A DNA stretch of 64,000 nt from Nomia melanderi (lineage: Eukaryota; Arthropoda; Insecta; Hymenoptera; Halictidae), in assembly GCF_051020985.1 (NCBI RefSeq), contig NC_135003.1:3496001-3560000 (forward strand), in the 5' to 3' direction. This document shows positions 51,721 to 64,000 of the stretch, one piece after another (position 1 is the first letter of the stretch; the number at the start of each line of letters is the position of its first letter). The position numbers and the translations under genes were made by a program. A model generated the notes under the pieces. It was given only the letters and a program-made list of their open reading frames with translations, was not told the origin of the DNA and made no database searches.

Positions 51721-54299
51721 GCCGGTCGAGAATGTATCCGCCTATGGGGTTGCCCGACGAGCCACGCTGCCAGAAGTAGCCGACTTCGTCGAGTCCTCGT
51801 CGAATCAGATGAAAGTGCTGTGATTCTGGAAGAACTGATGAAGATTGTCGCGAAAGGATTCGACAATGTCTCGTGGTCTGTGGACCATGATCGAAGACCG
51901 TTGATAACGTGTGACCGGTACAAAATTTGTTGATTGTTGTCGCTGAAAGAATTCGAGTAGACATTATGGTAAGGTAAATTGCCCATTCCTCATTCCCCTG
52001 AAGAAGATTTGAGTTTGGATTGGATTGAAGTGGAAGTTTTGTTGTACCTGTACGTCGGGACGTTGGGGCATTTTGAGTAGGACGTTATAGGGTGCTTAAT
52101 TCTGGAGACGGAGATAAGTTAATTAGTATTGATTGTCTGGGTGGAAGAGGGTAATTGATTGGTGGAATGATTTGCGGCGTTGTCTTCAGGTTGTTTTTCG
52201 GAACGTGTTGTAATTTGCTTGGGTGGTTATGATTATTGGATATTTTGGTGAAAATTTTGATGATTAAGTCGATTTTGTGGTGTTTCTTGTTTTCAAGGGA
52301 TTCGTTTTTTACGGGGTTTCTTCCTCATGCGGGCAAAGCGTTACGTCAGCTTTGCTTTAATCCTATTCCGGGCGAACATGGCAATCTTTCTTTAAGGTTT
52401 CGCGACTCTTTTAATAGGTGCCATTGATTTCATGGAAATCATTATCAATTCATTTCGTTGGAATGAAATCTGTAATAGTCCTGGTGACCTCAGGAACCTG
52501 ATGTTGTCGTATGGTTTAATTAACTCAGAAAATTGAAGCTTGTACGGTGAAATGGTTCTATTTAACACGCGTGTAGGTGGAGAACTATTCTTCAGTCTAT
52601 AAAAGAATTTCTTTTTTTAAAAATACTAGAAGGTTGCATGTGCAATTCTCGATAACGGATAGCGTGAATATTTCTTTTTAAAAAGAGGATATAGCAAATA
52701 ATGTAGAATGACAATGTTAGTAAAATTCATGTCATGAATGAGACATTAAAGCAAATAGGATTATATTGAATACAGCGTAAGGGTGCGATACTATTGCACC
52801 ATAATCTTAGAGTATATTTTTCGTAAATGATTCTATAAAAACTGCATAAATTAGAATATACAATTTTATGGGAAATGTCTGTAACAGATTTCCATTCGTT
52901 TAAAAGTTTGGATGATTTGATTAAAGAACAGGCAGTTTCAAAATGGAAAAAACGCAGAAAATGCATTTTAAGAATTTACTGCATCAAGAGATTTCAGTTA
53001 AAATTATATTGAGTTATATTGAGCTTATTAAATAATCCGAAAGGTAAATGTGATAATGAAATTTAGAATATTAACAATGTATGGCTATGTCATATTTATA
53101 ATCTACGATAGTCAGTGATAATTAGTCAACAACAAAAGTATAAATTTAATTGCAATTGCATACAACTAATTAAGTATAAAAATGTTAATCGTCGTATCAG
53201 ATACCGCTTATTTCTACGTTCATATCTTTTTAAGAGAAAAAAACTATAACTCGCAGATTAAATAAAAAAGTTTCATATAGAAAATAATCTATAAAAGAGA
53301 CATGTTAGAAAATAAAAAATATTTACATTGAAATACTTTCATGCGAAACGACAGTTCTATAAGCACTAACTTAAAACGAATAAAACAAAGTACACGCACA
53401 AAAGAAAACTTTATTTTTTTCGAGAATGAAGGACGCACCAGATGTTTGAACAATACTGTGCAGAACAGAAGCATTAACTTTAAATTCATTCTATGAACGT
53501 AGAAAAAAGGAAAGTATATTTTAATTTAGCAGAGAAATGTGAATGTAAAGGACGGCATTATCTTATCTCCCTATACAATTTAATAGAACTTTGCTTCGCT
53601 TTATCGTAATGGTTTTATTTCGCGTATATCCTCTCATTGTTTCATCTCACAGACCCATCTTTCAAAATAACGAAACTGGAAACTGGACTGTTAATAAATC
53701 CGAGAAACGGTACGAATTTCATTTTTCTACAAAACAAGTATTCATAAAACTGGCCTGCAGCGATTAAAAAGAAAACATGCGAGATTCGTCAACCTTTATT
53801 CAAACAAACTTATTTGGTATTATCACTGAATTTCATATGTATTTTTTGAGTCATTTTCATGAGTCTTACCAGTGAAAATTTATTGAACGTAATTTACAAC
53901 ACAATATCGCAACGTTTCCTACATTGCACGATTCTTTTTATCATTTCATACAAATAATGATATATAACACAGATAAGCTTAGCTTAGCTTCAGTTTATAT
54001 CTGATTTATAACGCGAATATCTCCACTTTACGAGTATATCAAAGGAGGTCCAAAGTTTACCCTTGACTCATTTAATTCTTCGCTCGTATCGCGAGACTTT
54101 TCAAAACATTCAACATATCGGAGATATTACATACTCGTTTCCTGCAGCTTAACGTTTCACTCGATATCCGTGTATCCAGGTTTCGTCTTTCCAGCAATTC
54201 TCCAATTTCTTGCACACAAAACATCCTCGCGTCGGAACCTTAATGCAAAAACGTCGGAACTCGCAGATGAATCAGTTTAAGAGACATAGACAGTGGCAG

Positions 54300-54814
54300 T
54301 AACTATCACTTGCGCGCAAAAACCGCCACGTGACCGCACGATGCAGTCGCGTTAATCAGCGGGCTCGTCTTCCGTCTGAATGAAAAACCGGGCGGTCTTC
54401 AGTAGAGCAACGTGTCTCATCTCGACAGGACAATTTGCGTGTCAGTGAACGAGCGACAGAGCTGACCGGGAAAGGGAACATCTCTGGGCCAAACAAAAGC
54501 GGGATGTACTGTCGCCGTGTCTGTAGTCCACTGTGACGAAGTTTTGTCCACTCGACCGAGCGGTTCACTGATAAAGTCCGCAGAAGAGGATGGAAAGGGC
54601 TAGTGGTTGGTTGGAGGAAACTCACGAAAATGCGTGTTTCGGGACGCGGAGGCGACCCGGAAGGTGCGACTGGCGCTGTTGTCCAGTTCCGAAGAGGTCT
54701 CGATGCGAGGCTCAGGTCCGCGTCACCCGGTGATTCGAGGACGAGACACCGAAAGGCCGATTCCGAGCACTCTAGACGATTGAATGGGAGCTAAGGCGAC
54801 ACCAACGAGAAGAG
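54300..54814 (+). promoter_or_regulatory. GC-rich promoter/leader of DAGL first exon A
   Basis: GC-rich sequence directly upstream of the ATG at 54815, with CACGTG at 54327-54332 and an initiator-like TCAGT at 54442-54446. Several upstream ATGs (for example at 54631) would make short leader frames. The transcription start is not proven. Confidence 0.4.
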
Positions 54815-54909
54815 ATGCCTGGTATCGTGGTATTCCGACGCCGATGGAGCGTCGGCAGCGACGACCTCGTCGTGCCCGGCGCTTTCCTGTTCATCGTACA
54901 TCTTATATG
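54815..54909 (+). CDS. inaE: diacylglycerol lipase (DAGL-alpha/inaE type), first coding exon A; gene continues beyond the window
   Basis: The frame from ATG reads MPGIVVFRRRWSVGSDDLVV and continues PGAFLFIVHLI, then a donor (TG/GTGAGA) in phase 2. The opening MPGIVVFRRRWSVGSDDLV matches the known N-terminus of animal DAGL-alpha; the rest starts the first of four membrane helices. The family makes 2-arachidonoylglycerol-type monoacylglycerols from diacylglycerol at the plasma membrane; in flies inaE supports phototransduction. Only 31 complete codons are here. No second exon was recognised in the remaining 9 kb, so the lipase domain is outside the window. Confidence 0.88.
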
Positions 54910-57900
54910 GTGAGAGAGCATCTTGATATTAATATTTTAGTTATCCGGATCAATTGTGTTAGTTCTTAGCCTATGGCTGAGCTATGACTCAGCTACGGCT
55001 GAGATGGTTGAGTTACTATACTGCACAGTTTTCTCCAGATGACGGATCAATTGCACTGTGATTTCATTCACATTGCGCTCAATGGAATTATTTTATTGTC
55101 CATAATTCATAAGAAAAAGAACAAATTTTAGACTTATTCTACGTCTACGTTTACTCTGGAGCATTACAGTTCAATGGAAAAATTATATTCAATTTGGATT
55201 TGAAGGAAGCTAGTAACATTTATATTTGGTAAAATCTAGTTGGAACATTTGCCACGAGTTTGACACAATAGTATAGGGCAAGGGGATAATGTTATTAATG
55301 TTATTAATACAATGTAATAAAATTGGCAGTTAAAAAATTAATACAGTATTGTCCCCTTAATTTCACATTTCCGTGTTTTCTTAATCTTCTACGATCCTAC
55401 GATCCTACGTTCAATTTTATTCTAATTGACATGTATTTTAAATGTCAATGCTTGCAATTGTTTTTGAAAACATTAAAAAAGTATTGTATTATACCATAAT
55501 TGAATTAAGGAATATTGATACCGGATTTGAAGTGAAAACCAGAGAACGCTTCAGATTGAAAAGGGTTAACATCTCATTTTGCAATTTTAAAATTTTCGGG
55601 AAATAATAATATAGGATGAAGGAAAAGTAATATTCATTATTTTCCTAGTGTTTTGTTAGAAAAATAATTGTTCCGAAGTTATGTGAGCAGTACTGCACAT
55701 ACACCGCGATCGATGTTTTGATGCCTTGAATTGTGTATTTCATTTATGTTAGTATAAAGTAACAGTTGATTGTGACACTTTCATTTGCTTTTATCGAAAA
55801 ATCAGAAGACAGCCATTGTAGTGACATTTTATCGTAAACGTCGCTTAGCGGAATGTCATTATGGTGGCGGTTCGTTCTAAAAGATCACCTAGTAGAAAGC
55901 TACTATATTGGCTCATAGCATTTAAAGGGTTAACCCTCGAGATACTGGTAATACGAGTGCTAACATGAATAACAACACCTAAATCCTCTTGGATTTCTGA
56001 CTTGATTTTGCTTTCAAAAGTATTTCTGGATCATAAAACATTTTTTTTTAATTTTTATTATTCTATTATACTCTTTATCTACCACATCCTTCGTGTTATC
56101 AAACTATTCTCTATTATCTTTCCACATAAGCAGTAATTGTAGCATTTGTAGAATTTATCAAATCATGTAACTCTAGATACCATTTTTTCAAATACAACAT
56201 ATCAATGATACAACGTTCAAAGGCTACCACTAATGTTAATAATGTAAGTACACATTGGTGAAACAAAGATAATAGTTTTGAAAATGGATTGCTTTTATTT
56301 TAACTGATACAAATGATGATTATATATTTAATACAATATTTTTTCCATAATTTCGCCCCGTAGCATCTCTTTAATTATTTATAGCCGTGTCGTTTTCTAA
56401 TGCTACTTGATAGACTTTCAACAAAGGGGAATAGCTACGAGTATCAGCCAATGAGGGCAAAGCAAAATAACCTTTACTACTCCCAAACGTCTTGCTGACT
56501 CTTCCGAGCTTCGCGAAGTTACAGGGAGAATACATTTCTAGAAACATGCTTGTGTCCCTATTGCTGTAACATGAATAAAAAATAGACAGTTTTAACACTT
56601 TACTTATCACTGGTCATTGAATACTTCATTGAAAATTAATAGTCCATATCTACTTAAGGATTTATCATCGAAGCTTTCAATAGGAGATAATAGTAATTAC
56701 AATCTGAACCAACAACTCATTTGGACTAACATTAATTTTTTATTAGTTTCTGTTTTTATAAAAAAATTTTAAACATGCATTTATTGTAACTTTGATTGAA
56801 TTATACTTTAAAAGTTGTCTGTATCTTTTTAATAATTTTAAAAGCGTAAATTCAAATTGGACCGTTATCTAGACGTTACCAAGACTCTAGAACCGCTTAA
56901 CCAATATCTAAATAAAATCATTAAGCTAATAACTACTACTAACTCACCATCTATATAACATAGTCACTGTCGATAAGCAGATTAATGGCATTTCTGGTAG
57001 GTAAAGTGAGCAGTTAGGTCAACGTCTTCGATGTAGGCTTGACGGGTCCGAACAGACCCGGGCGCAGTAAGCCAAGAACTATCCCATTAACGATCGGCTG
57101 TCGTGCGGTGTCAAAAGTTTTCAATGGCAGATCCTTGTAATTATAGATCCTCCTTAAAATAGGATACGTCCGCAGGTGATCCCGCGTGACCTACATTTTC
57201 GGCACCGTTGCATTTATGGTGCTTGTTACGTTACAACTAATTGATAGAGATATTAGAGGGCCGTCATTTCCGCGCGTTGATCGCAAACTGTAATTCGATA
57301 ATCGAACCGTGAATGTAAATATATACATACCCGACCATCGTCGGTATTCACGGATACAAATCGAACGATTAATTATATTAATGTGTAATTAAACGCGAGC
57401 AGACGCCAACAGGAATTTCAATTACGGTCCCGAGCATCTTTTTGCGCGTTGAACTCCGAAGTTATACGTTTTAGACCGTTTTACCTTGTTTCTTGGGAAA
57501 ACCACTAGAATTATAGGACGGAGAAATATTGTGGAAATTTCGTGTCGATTTCACCCGTCCGCTTTTAATTACTTAAGCTGACGTTAAATACGTGTATTTA
57601 AATCTATACTTAACGAAACGGTGAAACGTTTAATTAGTATGTACTTGAAGATGTTTTTATCGGTGATGGTTTTGTTACCTTGTTGCGAGGATAGAATATT
57701 TATTATCATTATGATAGTGAAATATTAAAATTATTTATTCTACAATGTTTCTAAGCTGTTTACTTATTAAGATATATCAAATTATTTGCGACATTTTTCT
57801 TTTAGGTTAAGGGATTACTCAAGGAGACTAATGAATAATTACTATAACAATGACTATAACAGTTATGTATTCAATTAATTATATGACTGTCTTTCAACAC

Positions 57901-60900
57901 TATTTATTTATTCAGATGAAATGAAATACGAAAGTATCGCGTTATATACACTTTTTATGATAACATCTCTAAGTAAAAATTTATACAAAGATTTCCACAA
58001 TACCCAGATGTTGCCATTTATCAACGTATTAATATATATGCAGGGTATTTCATGAATTTTGCTAGTATCTACAGAATATTATTCCAAGTAAAAAATGTTC
58101 TACATAGTTGGTCATAAATCGTGATACAAGTGAATTAAGAGGGATCTTGCAGCTGGAAATAATTTGAATTTATAGGATAATCTTTTCTCGCGCGAAGTTT
58201 CATTTTTCAGGAACGCTAAATCGAAGATCAATCAAGTTTACGTGGAATTATGTGAAATCTGTGTAGTCGTTGTTGCATAGCGTCACGTTACGCGTTCGCG
58301 AGGGACTAATAGTTAATACCGGGAGTACGTGCAACAATCCAGTTAGTAAATAAGGTCTTCACATTATATCGTGTATAGAAGCTGTCGCAGTAGCGGTTTC
58401 TATTGAAATCCGTTTATAACAGGCATTAGTTAGATGCAGGTACTCCTGCTCGATTTTAAAATTTATTATTCTAAAAAATAATAAAATACAAAAATGTATG
58501 CAACGATAAGTTATTCTATGTATTACTACGTTTTAATCATGTCATCTAAGCAGGTGCTTCAATTTATTTGTACTTTGATTTTTCTAATTTTACTAATCTG
58601 CTATTTGAGGAATATCTCAAATGCCATTTTTTTTTATTTTAAGAACGTAGTAATTTGGTACACTTACAATTAGCTTTTCTCTAGGTGGACGTGTATAGGA
58701 AATATGAAAGTCACTTAACATTACTTGTTTAACTATAATAATGTAATTTTTTCTGTCAGTTGATGCAAAGAATCATTCTCTACAAAAAAAGTGTACTCCA
58801 TTTATATAGAAAATTTATCAAAACCGAAAAAATTGCATTTGAAACAATTTTTAAATAATGAATGGAAATAATTGAATTTGCAGATTGAAGTGGGACACTT
58901 TATATATCATGGGTGAATTCACCTTAATTATTAAAGTACAGGAGGTATATTTGTTTAAACATCAAACAAAACAGATGCGCGAAAGATACATACTCAAATT
59001 TCATTTAAATGTTGATTTGAGATCGTGTGAAACAGTGTTCAACGCACACGTGTTATTCTGATATTTGTATGTATTATGGAAAACGAGGACTTCATGCCTC
59101 TATGCGCGTACTTTCATTGACCGCGTCCACTGAATATCGACAAGAACGTTGTATACTTAAAGAATGAACGGCGTGGGCGATATAACATGGTCGTCGTGCA
59201 TGGGTACATCAATAACTAGGGGATCTTTTATTCTTATCGTTACGAAACGTGAACACCGCGACGGTAAACGGGTCATGTCAATCGAAACGGAAATATAATT
59301 TCTTTACGAAGCAAATTGTATTCTGCAAAGGACCAACATTGAAAAAAGTCTTTACGAAAGTTACAATTATAGAATGACGCTTTTTAATGCTTTTACTGTT
59401 TTTATTTTGTTATGTATACTCATATTCATAGCGTGTGTATTATGACTTTTATTGTATAAAAATATTAAATAACAAGATTTAATTGAAATATTGCATAAAA
59501 CATATGTATTATATTTATAAATATAGTATGTATATAATTAATAGACTAACTGTCTAAAAATAATGTAGTTGTTCATTATTGTTCAATTAAACGCTTTGAT
59601 AAATGCCTCGTTCAAAATATTACCAATTTTGCCAGCGGAGTTTCACTAAAAAATTAAATATCTGTATTTTTCAGAGAATATTGAGAATAAAAACGTTTAT
59701 ATACCTCATTATATTATTTACAAAATATAGCTTTGCCTCTCCCATTTCTCCTGTACATCATCAACGAAAACAACGTTAGCTAATAATGCATTAACACCTT
59801 ATGCTAGTCATTTTTACTGAATTATACTATCTAATTTCTGTTTTGTTCAATTCTTTTCGTAAGAATTACCTTCTTTCTTTAATTACTGTATTTTTTTTTT
59901 GCAAATACGATATAATTGTACAGGTATTGTTACATGAATGTCGATAATTTACTCGGGCAGAAATGTTTGATATTCATTACATGCTTAACACGTTATTAGG
60001 CCCCGATATCATTGAATTATTATTAGCGACGATCAAAGGGTAGTTTTCGCGTCACGACGATCCGCGTTAGCAGGTCTTACCTTCAGAAAATCGTTAACGG
60101 ACGTGGTAAATGACCCGGGACAGAGAGGCAAGGGTAACAGAGAAATTGGCGATCGTCCATTTCATTTTCCTCGTCCCTCGTCGTCTTTCGATATGTCGAT
60201 GCAGCAACTTGGCTTCTTCGTGTTTCCTTTCACTCCGAACAACGCGGTCGATAAAATTTTAATTAAAACAACGTTCCGGCCCATTGTTGACGTTTCCACG
60301 GACCTTCTAACGAATGTGCAACCAATTTTCTCTCTTATTTTACCGTTGCTGTTACACAGGACTTGTCACGTGCGACATCGAAACCTTATCTTAAAATAGG
60401 AAACTAAAAGTACAGTCGTCATCGATTCAATGTCGAGTTCCTTTTTAAATGCAATTTTAAACATTACCGTTTGATTGGAAGTTACGTGAAACGAAAAAAA
60501 ATATATCGTTTTAGTGATAGGATTGAACGAAGTCACGTGACATTTTAGATTTTTGTTTAATCTAGTGGGTACAGAGAGTAATTGGTAATAAGTTTGTTAT
60601 ATTATACAAGCATAACATTTGTTAATTATTTGTTAAATATTGAGGGTTTATTTTGTATTAAACGTGGAATAGATTATGTTTTAAGTTGGAATTTATTTAC
60701 ATCTTGTACGTTGAATTATATAATTATTGAATTGAATGATTAAAATATTTTTTGTCAAATTTGCAATGTCTTGCATTAAGTACCTAAGTATATAGATGAT
60801 GAATGATACGATTAGGTGAAAATATTCTTATTTCGTAGCAATATGTTGTCAGTAAAAGTGAAACGATAGTATCGCATAAATACGAATTAATTTATAACAG

Positions 60901-61959
60901 AGTCACATCAAAATCTGAAATAAAATATAATTTTTCAACTATCATTTATATACAGAACGAGAATAGATAAATATTTAATGTATTAATTTTTTATATATCG
61001 TCCTCAGAGCTCAATGTTTTTTGAATCACTTTTTGTTTTTTCCTTAATTTGGATGTTTTATTAAAAAAATAAACATATTTTATTGTTATATTTTATCATG
61101 TTTCAAACATGAAATACTGTACTTTAAACATACCTGGCAAGTTATTATGCAGGTTCCATTATATAAGTAATTTTTATAACACATTATTTGTGTTAATTTA
61201 TTCTATATATTTAAGAAATCTATCAAACTAAAATTGAAAGAAACAATATAAAACAATAATATTTAAACAACAATGGTGGTCTACAATTGAACAGTATTAA
61301 AAATTAGCAAAAGGTCAATGTGTGCACAGACCTTTTAAAACACATCCAAAAGCATTCTTAAACTTTCAATTTCACAACAAAAAATATTTTGTTATTCGAA
61401 GATAACATTCTAATTGATAAAAGAATAAAATAAAAACAATTAATACAAAAAGAATGTACAGTTGCGAAGGAAAACGTTTTCCATTTCTCTCTGCCCAATT
61501 TTCAAGAACATTTCAGAATCTACATAGTTATTTGCCGAAATTGCACCGTATTATGCCTCGCAATCGGTAAAAGTCCTATTTCTCTTCGAATAAAATTTTT
61601 CAGGATTAAAACGAGCTCATCCTTCATATCCACGTCCTTAAAAGTTCTCGAGAATATATTCGCGGAAATGCAGCGCAGAATTCCAACTGTTGTTTACCTC
61701 GTGATGAACCGGCTGAGCGTAGTTTCGTTCCGCGTTTCACTGATTCAGTGCATCCGTGACACCCGGCTAGTCACAAAGTCCATTGGTCCGGTCGTTCGCC
61801 TTGTTCCGAGGCCTATGTAGTGCCGAGCGCGCGGTCCAGCGACGCGTTTCTCGCGTTATTCCACTCGGTGTTATAGGTTATGTCGTCGCGCGTGCATGAC
61901 GTTTCTCGCGTTGTACGAGGACGATTACTGGATCGAGCCTCAAAATCACTAACGGAAGG
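54910..61959 (+). other. non-coding region, probable first intron of DAGL
   Basis: 7 kb with no exon I can support. It starts with a GCTGAG/CTCAGC hairpin (54976-54993) 66 bases after the donor. TTAACCC-type repeat ends occur near 55565 and 55932. GC-richer, possibly conserved non-coding patches lie at about 57000-57480 and 60000-60420. Confidence 0.55.
61690..61959 (+). promoter_or_regulatory. GC-rich promoter/leader of DAGL first exon B
   Basis: GC-rich block upstream of the ATG at 61960, with an initiator-like TCAGT at 61745-61749. The position fits a second promoter, but no transcript evidence is available here. Confidence 0.4.
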
Positions 61960-62054
61960 ATGCCGAGTCTTATCGCGTTTGGCAGACGTTGGAGAGTCGG
62001 CAGCGATGACTTGCTATTGCCGGCCGCAGCTTTGGCCTGTGCTCATATATTCGA
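61960..62054 (+). CDS. diacylglycerol lipase-type first coding exon B (alternative first exon or second DAGL gene); continues beyond the window
   Basis: The frame reads MPSLIAFGRRWRVGSDDLLL and continues PAAALACAHIF, then the donor GA/GTAAGT in phase 2. It aligns end to end with exon A at 54815: same length (95 nt), same phase, and shared MP....F.RRW.VGSDDL..P. Its F-G-R-R-W also resembles DAGL-beta. Either it is an alternative first exon spliced to the same downstream exons, or the start of a paralogous gene. Same orientation as exon A, 7 kb apart. Confidence 0.75.
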
Positions 62055-64000
62055 GTAAGTGCAACCACTCCGTTGGTAAACAAGCGTACGAGTATACCCT
62101 TAGGAGCGAGTTTTAAACTATCACCTCAAGCCGCATTTTTAAGCCGACGTCATCCGTGATGTTCGAACACGATCGACAGATAAATTTATCCAGCTGACGT
62201 CTGCTTTTCTGTCGTCGACTGTGATCGATGAACAAGCTCGATACGAACCATTCCTGTTCGACGCGCGACGATCGACGTTTCCGTGACATTTCAGCTGTTC
62301 GAGAGGCTGAGATATTTTGTGGATGAAATGGAGAGCAAAGTTTCCGCGATCCGATGATGACGGGTCGTGCGCGGGTGCATAACGAAAGTACCGTGCAATC
62401 AGCGGAGCATTTCGTTACGTTACGATATATGTGTGTATATGTACAGAACTTTCTACATGTACTTCTACACGTAACGGAACAGAATACTTCGAGATGTATT
62501 TGTACTTGTGTTGACCCTTAATTAGCTGACGAAAATAAATTTTGGTTGTGATGCAACAGTACAAAGGTCAAGTGATAATTTTACAACGATGTGTACTGTG
62601 AGAACGCTACATGCGTGAACTTACCTGCTATATCACTTTCGCGCCCCTATTTCGAGATTTACGTTAAGAAACGTTGTAGGCGTGAAGAGTTGTACACGGT
62701 TATGAACCGAAAGTATTGGGACGAATCAGAATGCTTTGTAAACTCTTATGTAAATCTGTTAACTGAATAATTTTTGAGATAAAATTAAAAACAATATTAT
62801 TAAATCGGATAAATATACCATAATTACTTTTCATTAAAACCCCGTGAAGTACAGATAAATAATAAAAAATTCAGAAAAGATTGTTTACGAAGAAATATGA
62901 TTAGCAGTAAATTTAAAAGTTTAATGATAATAAATTATGATATAAAGATTCGAACCTGGAGAGATATATGAATAATATAGATTACTTTAAAGTTATTCAT
63001 CTAAAATAATTATTATTTATTTACACCAAACCCTTTTTTCAATATATCACGAAATTGAAAGGGGAAAAGATAAAAAAGAATTCATTAGAAGTCAAACGGT
63101 TTTAAATGGTGCATTCCTAAGATGCACGTTTCTGCACCAGAAGTTAAGGTATTTTAGTGAATTCAGGAACACCTGTTTTTTAACCCTTTGCACTCTAGAG
63201 GCGACTGCCAGTCGCCAGACGATTTGATACAGAAAAATTATAAACTTTGGAATTTAATATTAACCTTTGTATACTGCATCGATACGTGAAATATTGGAAG
63301 AAAATAGCTTTGTTAACTAATTTATGTATGATTTCTTGTTGAGTTCATTTTAGTATAGAATATTACAAGTGAGAAGCTTTCGAGTGCAAAGGGTTAAATT
63401 AATCTAAATACAATTTTATTTTTATTTTATAATAAAAGTACATAAAATTTTACTGTTATTATAATAATATTTCACAGTCATTATTATTATGAATTACAGT
63501 TATTAGAGTTGCAGAAAATTTAATCTGTACCATTATTTTCATGCATCATATAATGTATGTACTGTAGGTACATCATATCGTTTCACATATTTCACTTTAC
63601 GTTTCGCAGTTGATGCGAATTGATATTGGATATAGCAGCCCGATACTCGAGACATCGTCTATCAGATGTTTAATCTTCGCAGTGCGTGTCTTATCATTTT
63701 CGTTTTTCACGTCATTAAAAGCGACTGATATCGGGAAAATGGCAGGCATATCGAGTATGTAAAAGTGGTTTACGGTAACAGGGACGGTATCGATGATCCA
63801 TTTAGCGTATAAATGATGTCTCCTTTACACGCGTTACGTGACAGCATGAGTTCAAGGAAAAACTTTTATCGAGCACATCGCGTGGAACTTCTCCAAAGAG
63901 TAATAACCGCGTCCGGATACATGCTCAACGTAGAGTACTTTCCTTTATGGTGACGTCTATCTCGTTTCTTTCCAAACAAGATGTCCTCCGCATTTTTCGC
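62055..64000 (+). other. non-coding region after DAGL exon B
   Basis: The first 300 bases stay GC-rich, then AT-rich DNA to the window end. One clear TTAA-bounded element (63180-63397) and no further exon seen. Confidence 0.55.
63180..63397. mobile_element. TTAA-bounded MITE, piggyBac-like, intact ends
   Basis: Perfect 16-base inverted ends TTAACCCTTTGCACTC, with TTAA at both edges; 218 bp, non-coding. Its right end matches a 21-base solo end at 17511-17531 within per. A short hairpin (GGCGACTGCCAGTCGCC) follows the left end. Confidence 0.7.

Larger units (their letters stand above)
49303..54814. other. non-coding region before the first DAGL exon
   Basis: Starts with the 3' UTR of GDP-fucose synthase. 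I see no coding exon. Contents: a two-copy minisatellite at about 50840-51100, a CpG-dense island at 51240-51720, a CA/CACT microsatellite inside it, then AT-rich DNA to 54240, and a GC-rich leader region at about 54300-54814. Confidence 0.6.

Noticed and set aside
51359..51964. Several overlapping frames of 60-146 codons on both strands around 51.4-52.0 kb
   Set aside because: They arise from the GC-rich island and the CA/CACT microsatellite; none has a recognisable domain.
54603..54794. 63-codon frame in the DAGL exon A leader
   Set aside because: Arg/Gly-rich translation of a GC-rich 5' UTR; the DAGL frame starts later at 54815.
60103..60399. 98-codon + strand frame
   Set aside because: No family resemblance, and not the expected second DAGL exon (no membrane helix pattern after the first-exon phase).
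62945..62965. tRNA B-box-like sequence (complement of GATTCGAACCTGG)
   Set aside because: No A box, anticodon arm or acceptor stem can be folded around it.

Overview
This is a nuclear window from an insect, very probably a hymenopteran such as a bee, wasp or ant. The evidence is AT-rich non-coding DNA, split genes with GT-AG introns, and protein sequences closest to insect orthologues. The Period protein keeps the C-terminal block seen in hymenopteran and vertebrate PERs. The species call is inference; the gene calls come from reading exons, splice sites and reading-frame phase directly.

Layout. (1) 1-18848, + strand: the 3' three quarters of the circadian gene period (per). Twelve coding exons are visible, starting inside an exon just upstream of PAS-B; the N-terminus and PAS-A lie outside the window. 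(2) 18849-28049: a 9.2 kb stretch with repeats and no gene I can prove. (3) 28050-34805, - strand: a complete 14-exon SLC5-family sodium-coupled (monocarboxylate/multivitamin-like) transporter of 619 aa, convergent with per. (4) 36908-38159, - strand: a complete 5-exon proteasome beta-1 (PSMB6-type, caspase-like) subunit of 232 aa. (5) 39901-45601, + strand: a complete 9-exon rictor gene (mTORC2 subunit, 1506 aa) with one 3.2 kb exon and one GC-AG intron; it is divergent from the proteasome gene. (6) 47885-49302, + strand: a complete 6-exon GDP-L-fucose synthase of 322 aa. (7) 49303-64000: mostly AT-rich non-coding DNA with GC-rich islands near 51.2-51.7, 54.3-54.9 and 61.7-62.3 kb. The last two islands each hold a short first coding exon of a diacylglycerol lipase (DAGL/inaE family). 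These two exons are homologous, have the same length (95 nt) and end in the same phase.

The genes do not form one pathway. They are unrelated housekeeping or signalling genes: clock, membrane transport, protein turnover, TOR signalling, nucleotide-sugar synthesis and endocannabinoid-type lipid signalling.

The non-coding DNA holds about a dozen short TTAA-bounded inverted-repeat elements that look like piggyBac-type MITEs, one of them nested inside another. It also has a long-armed mariner-like hairpin element, another terminal-inverted-repeat element (ACAGGGTGTC ends), microsatellites and a GC-rich palindrome. No CRISPR array, rRNA or convincing tRNA was seen. The observations most worth a second look are the paired DAGL first exons, the GC-AG rictor intron, the nested TTAA elements inside per, and the proteasome intron that falls exactly at the propeptide/mature boundary.
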